This document shows, one piece after another, positions 5,725 to 6,521 of a stretch of DNA of 6,521 nt; within the stretch, counting starts at the first letter, position 1, and the number at the start of each line of letters is the position of its first letter. Position numbers and translations under genes: made by a program. The stretch covers positions 1-6,521 of the forward strand of contig JBBSEZ010000519.1 in assembly GCA_038239195.1 (NCBI GenBank). Reading direction: 5' to 3'. The stretch comes from JBBSEZ01 sp038239195. GTDB lineage: Bacteria > Planctomycetota > Planctomycetia > Gemmatales > Gemmataceae. A model generated the notes under the pieces. It was not told where the DNA came from and did not search any database. It saw only the letters and a program-made list of their open reading frames with translations.

Positions 5725-5811
5725 TAGTCCTTAGTCCTTCGTGCTTCGTTCTTAGCAAAAGACAGCGTGGGCCCTCTTTGCTAAGAACTAAGCACTACGG
5801 ACTAAGGACTA
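5725..5811. repeat. Large imperfect palindrome of 7-bp units between rplA and rplJ
   Basis: The arm 5725-5762 is complementary to 5775-5811 with three mismatches and one bulged A, around a 12-nt loop, giving a ~37-bp stem. Each arm is itself a degenerate 7-bp tandem repeat: the left reads TAGTCCT, TAGTCCT, TCGTGCT, TCGTTCT, TAGC; the right reads as ACTAAGA, ACTAAGC, ACTACGG, ACTAAGG. It is visibly AT-richer than the genes around it, suggesting an inserted repetitive element. It begins 3 nt after the rplA stop and its right arm contains AAGGA (5804-5808), the best ribosome-binding sequence upstream of rplJ. It may act as a terminator, processing site or translational switch, or be a passive repeat. 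Confidence 0.85.
5804..5808 (+). promoter_or_regulatory. Candidate rplJ ribosome-binding site inside the palindrome
   Basis: AAGGA is the only good Shine-Dalgarno sequence before rplJ. It is 10 nt from an in-frame GTG at 5819, 8 nt from an ATG-TGA start-stop at 5817, and 19 nt from the preferred rplJ ATG at 5828. In the folded palindrome it pairs with the left arm around 5728-5732 and would be hidden from ribosomes. Confidence 0.4.
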
Positions 5812-5827
5812 ATGTGATGTGAGTGCC

Positions 5828-6388
5828 ATGAGCAAAATCATCAAAGAGATGGAGATGAAGTCCCTGCGCGAGACGTTCCAGGACGTGCGCGACCTGGTCG
5901 TCTTGACGGTCAAGGGGTTGAGCTGCCACGGCGAGCACGTGCTGCGCTCGACGATGCGGAAGAAAAAGATTCGGCTGAAGATGATCAAGAACAGCCTGAC
6001 GCGCAAAGTGTTCGGCGAACTGGGCATCAAGGTCGAGGCGGAATCGCCTTACTGGGCGGGCCCGACGGTGCTCGCCTGGGGCGCCGGCAGCATCGCCGAG
6101 CTGAGCCGCGAGCTCGACACCGAACTCAAGCTGCCGAAGAACGCGGCGCTGTACAAGGAAAAGGTGCGCATCAAGGGCGCCATCGCCGACGGCCAACCGG
6201 TGACGTTCGACCTCGCGCTGAAGATGCCAACCCGCACGGAGGCCATCGGCCGCGTCGTCGCTCTGGCCCTGTCGCCCGCGACGCGCATCCTCGGCCAGGT
6301 GGTGGGCCCGGCCTCGCGCGTGGCCAGTCAGATCAACACGATCGTGGACAAGGAAGACGCCGCCCCGGCGCCGGCCGCCACGGCGTAA
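5828..6388 (+). CDS. rplJ: 50S ribosomal protein L10
   Basis: L10 anchors the L7/L12 dimers of the stalk to the GTPase-associated centre. The N-terminal part matches the family: MSKIIKEMEMKSLRETFQDV, then the DLVVLTVKGLS strand, the basic stretch MRKKKIRLKMIKNSLTRKVF that corresponds to the usual RNA-contacting region, and GPTVLAWG. The C-terminal helix that recruits L12 dimers corresponds to about residues 140-175. The protein is 186 residues, slightly longer than the usual 165-175, ending in an Ala/Pro tail (APAPAATA). I start it at ATG 5828 because MSK is the normal L10 N-terminus; GTG 5819 would add only MSA and has better Shine-Dalgarno spacing. It follows rplA after a 105-bp spacer dominated by a palindrome. 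rplL, the usual next gene, has not begun by the window's end. Confidence 0.95.
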   Translation: MSKIIKEMEMKSLRETFQDVRDLVVLTVKGLSCHGEHVLRSTMRKKKIRLKMIKNSLTRKVFGELGIKVEAESPYWAGPTVLAWGAGSIAELSRELDTELKLPKNAALYKEKVRIKGAIADGQPVTFDLALKMPTRTEAIGRVVALALSPATRILGQVVGPASRVASQINTIVDKEDAAPAPAATA

Positions 6389-6400
6389 GTTCGAGAGTGA

Positions 6401-6446
6401 CGGGCGAAACGACAACCAAGCCCCGGCTTTGGTGTGGTTTGGCCCC
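6401..6446. repeat. Degenerate copy of the 1-50 palindrome, downstream of rplJ
   Basis: GCGAAACGACAACCAAG (6404-6420) matches 4-20 at 16 of 17 bases. A partially complementary right arm follows at 6427-6446, after a 6-nt loop, pairing at 15 of 20 positions. The left arm is well conserved and the right arm has drifted, as expected for a decaying member of the family whose intact copy is at 1-50. It starts 12 nt after the rplJ stop. It has no T-run; a 3'-end or mRNA-stability role is possible. Confidence 0.65.
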
Positions 6447-6521
6447 GCCCCGAGGGGACACCCAAGGCAGAAGGCAAACGGCGGTGCAGGTGAGGGGACC
6501 GCCAATAGCCCCGCGGCCCAC
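6447..6521 (+). other. Non-coding spacer after rplJ, no gene start seen
   Basis: No ATG occurs on the plus strand here and no rplL N-terminus is recognisable. A 6-bp stem, GGCGGT (6480-6485) with ACCGCC (6498-6503) around a 12-nt loop, is the only structure noted and may be chance. Confidence 0.4.

Noticed and set aside
4289..5758. 489-codon open frame on the minus strand
   Set aside because: It lies entirely opposite rplK and rplA. Long antisense open frames are expected in GC-rich coding DNA, and its His/Leu/Arg-rich translation shows no recognisable domain.
5725..5811. CRISPR array suggested by the repeating 7-bp units
   Set aside because: The units are contiguous without spacers and too short for CRISPR repeats; the arrangement is a palindrome.

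Overview
The window is a high-GC segment of a bacterial translation, transcription and secretion cluster. Every real gene is on the plus strand, in the order rpmG (L33), tRNA-Trp(CCA), secE, nusG, rplK (L11), rplA (L1), rplJ (L10). This is the classic tuf-rpmG-trnW-secE-nusG-rplKAJL-rpoBC arrangement with both ends cut off. tuf would be expected to the left and rplL-rpoB to the right; neither is visible here.

The order is conserved but the proteins are not standard. SecE is 818 residues, against roughly 60-130 in most bacteria. NusG has about 165 extra N-terminal residues, L1 has about 85, L11 carries a linker insertion, and L33 has lost one of its four zinc cysteines. The high GC, enlarged housekeeping proteins and roomy intergenic spacers filled with palindromes suggest a planctomycete, most likely Gemmataceae-like. 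That placement is an inference from style and remembered family features, not a database match.

Layout. Positions 1-50 are a perfect 20-bp inverted repeat, probably a terminator for the upstream gene. rpmG (86-238) and tRNA-Trp (318-390) follow. secE (499-2955) encodes five N-terminal membrane segments, a roughly 500-residue domain built of repeats that is predicted to be extracytoplasmic, and then a normal SecE core at the C-terminus. After a short spacer with a GC-rich hairpin come nusG (3031-4074) and rplK (4110-4574), 35 bp apart. The 209-bp rplK-rplA spacer holds several hairpins and a T7 run. rplA (4784-5722) is separated from rplJ (5828-6388) by a large palindrome made of 7-bp units. 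A degenerate relative of the first inverted repeat lies after rplJ, so two related palindromes bracket the window's genes.

How the genes work together. L33, L11, L1 and L10 are 50S subunit proteins; L11 and L10 form the base of the GTPase-associated stalk and L1 forms the E-site stalk. NusG couples RNA polymerase to the ribosome and Rho. SecE is the essential clamp of the SecYEG translocon. The most noteworthy observation is the giant SecE, which would place a modular repeat domain at the exit side of the translocon.
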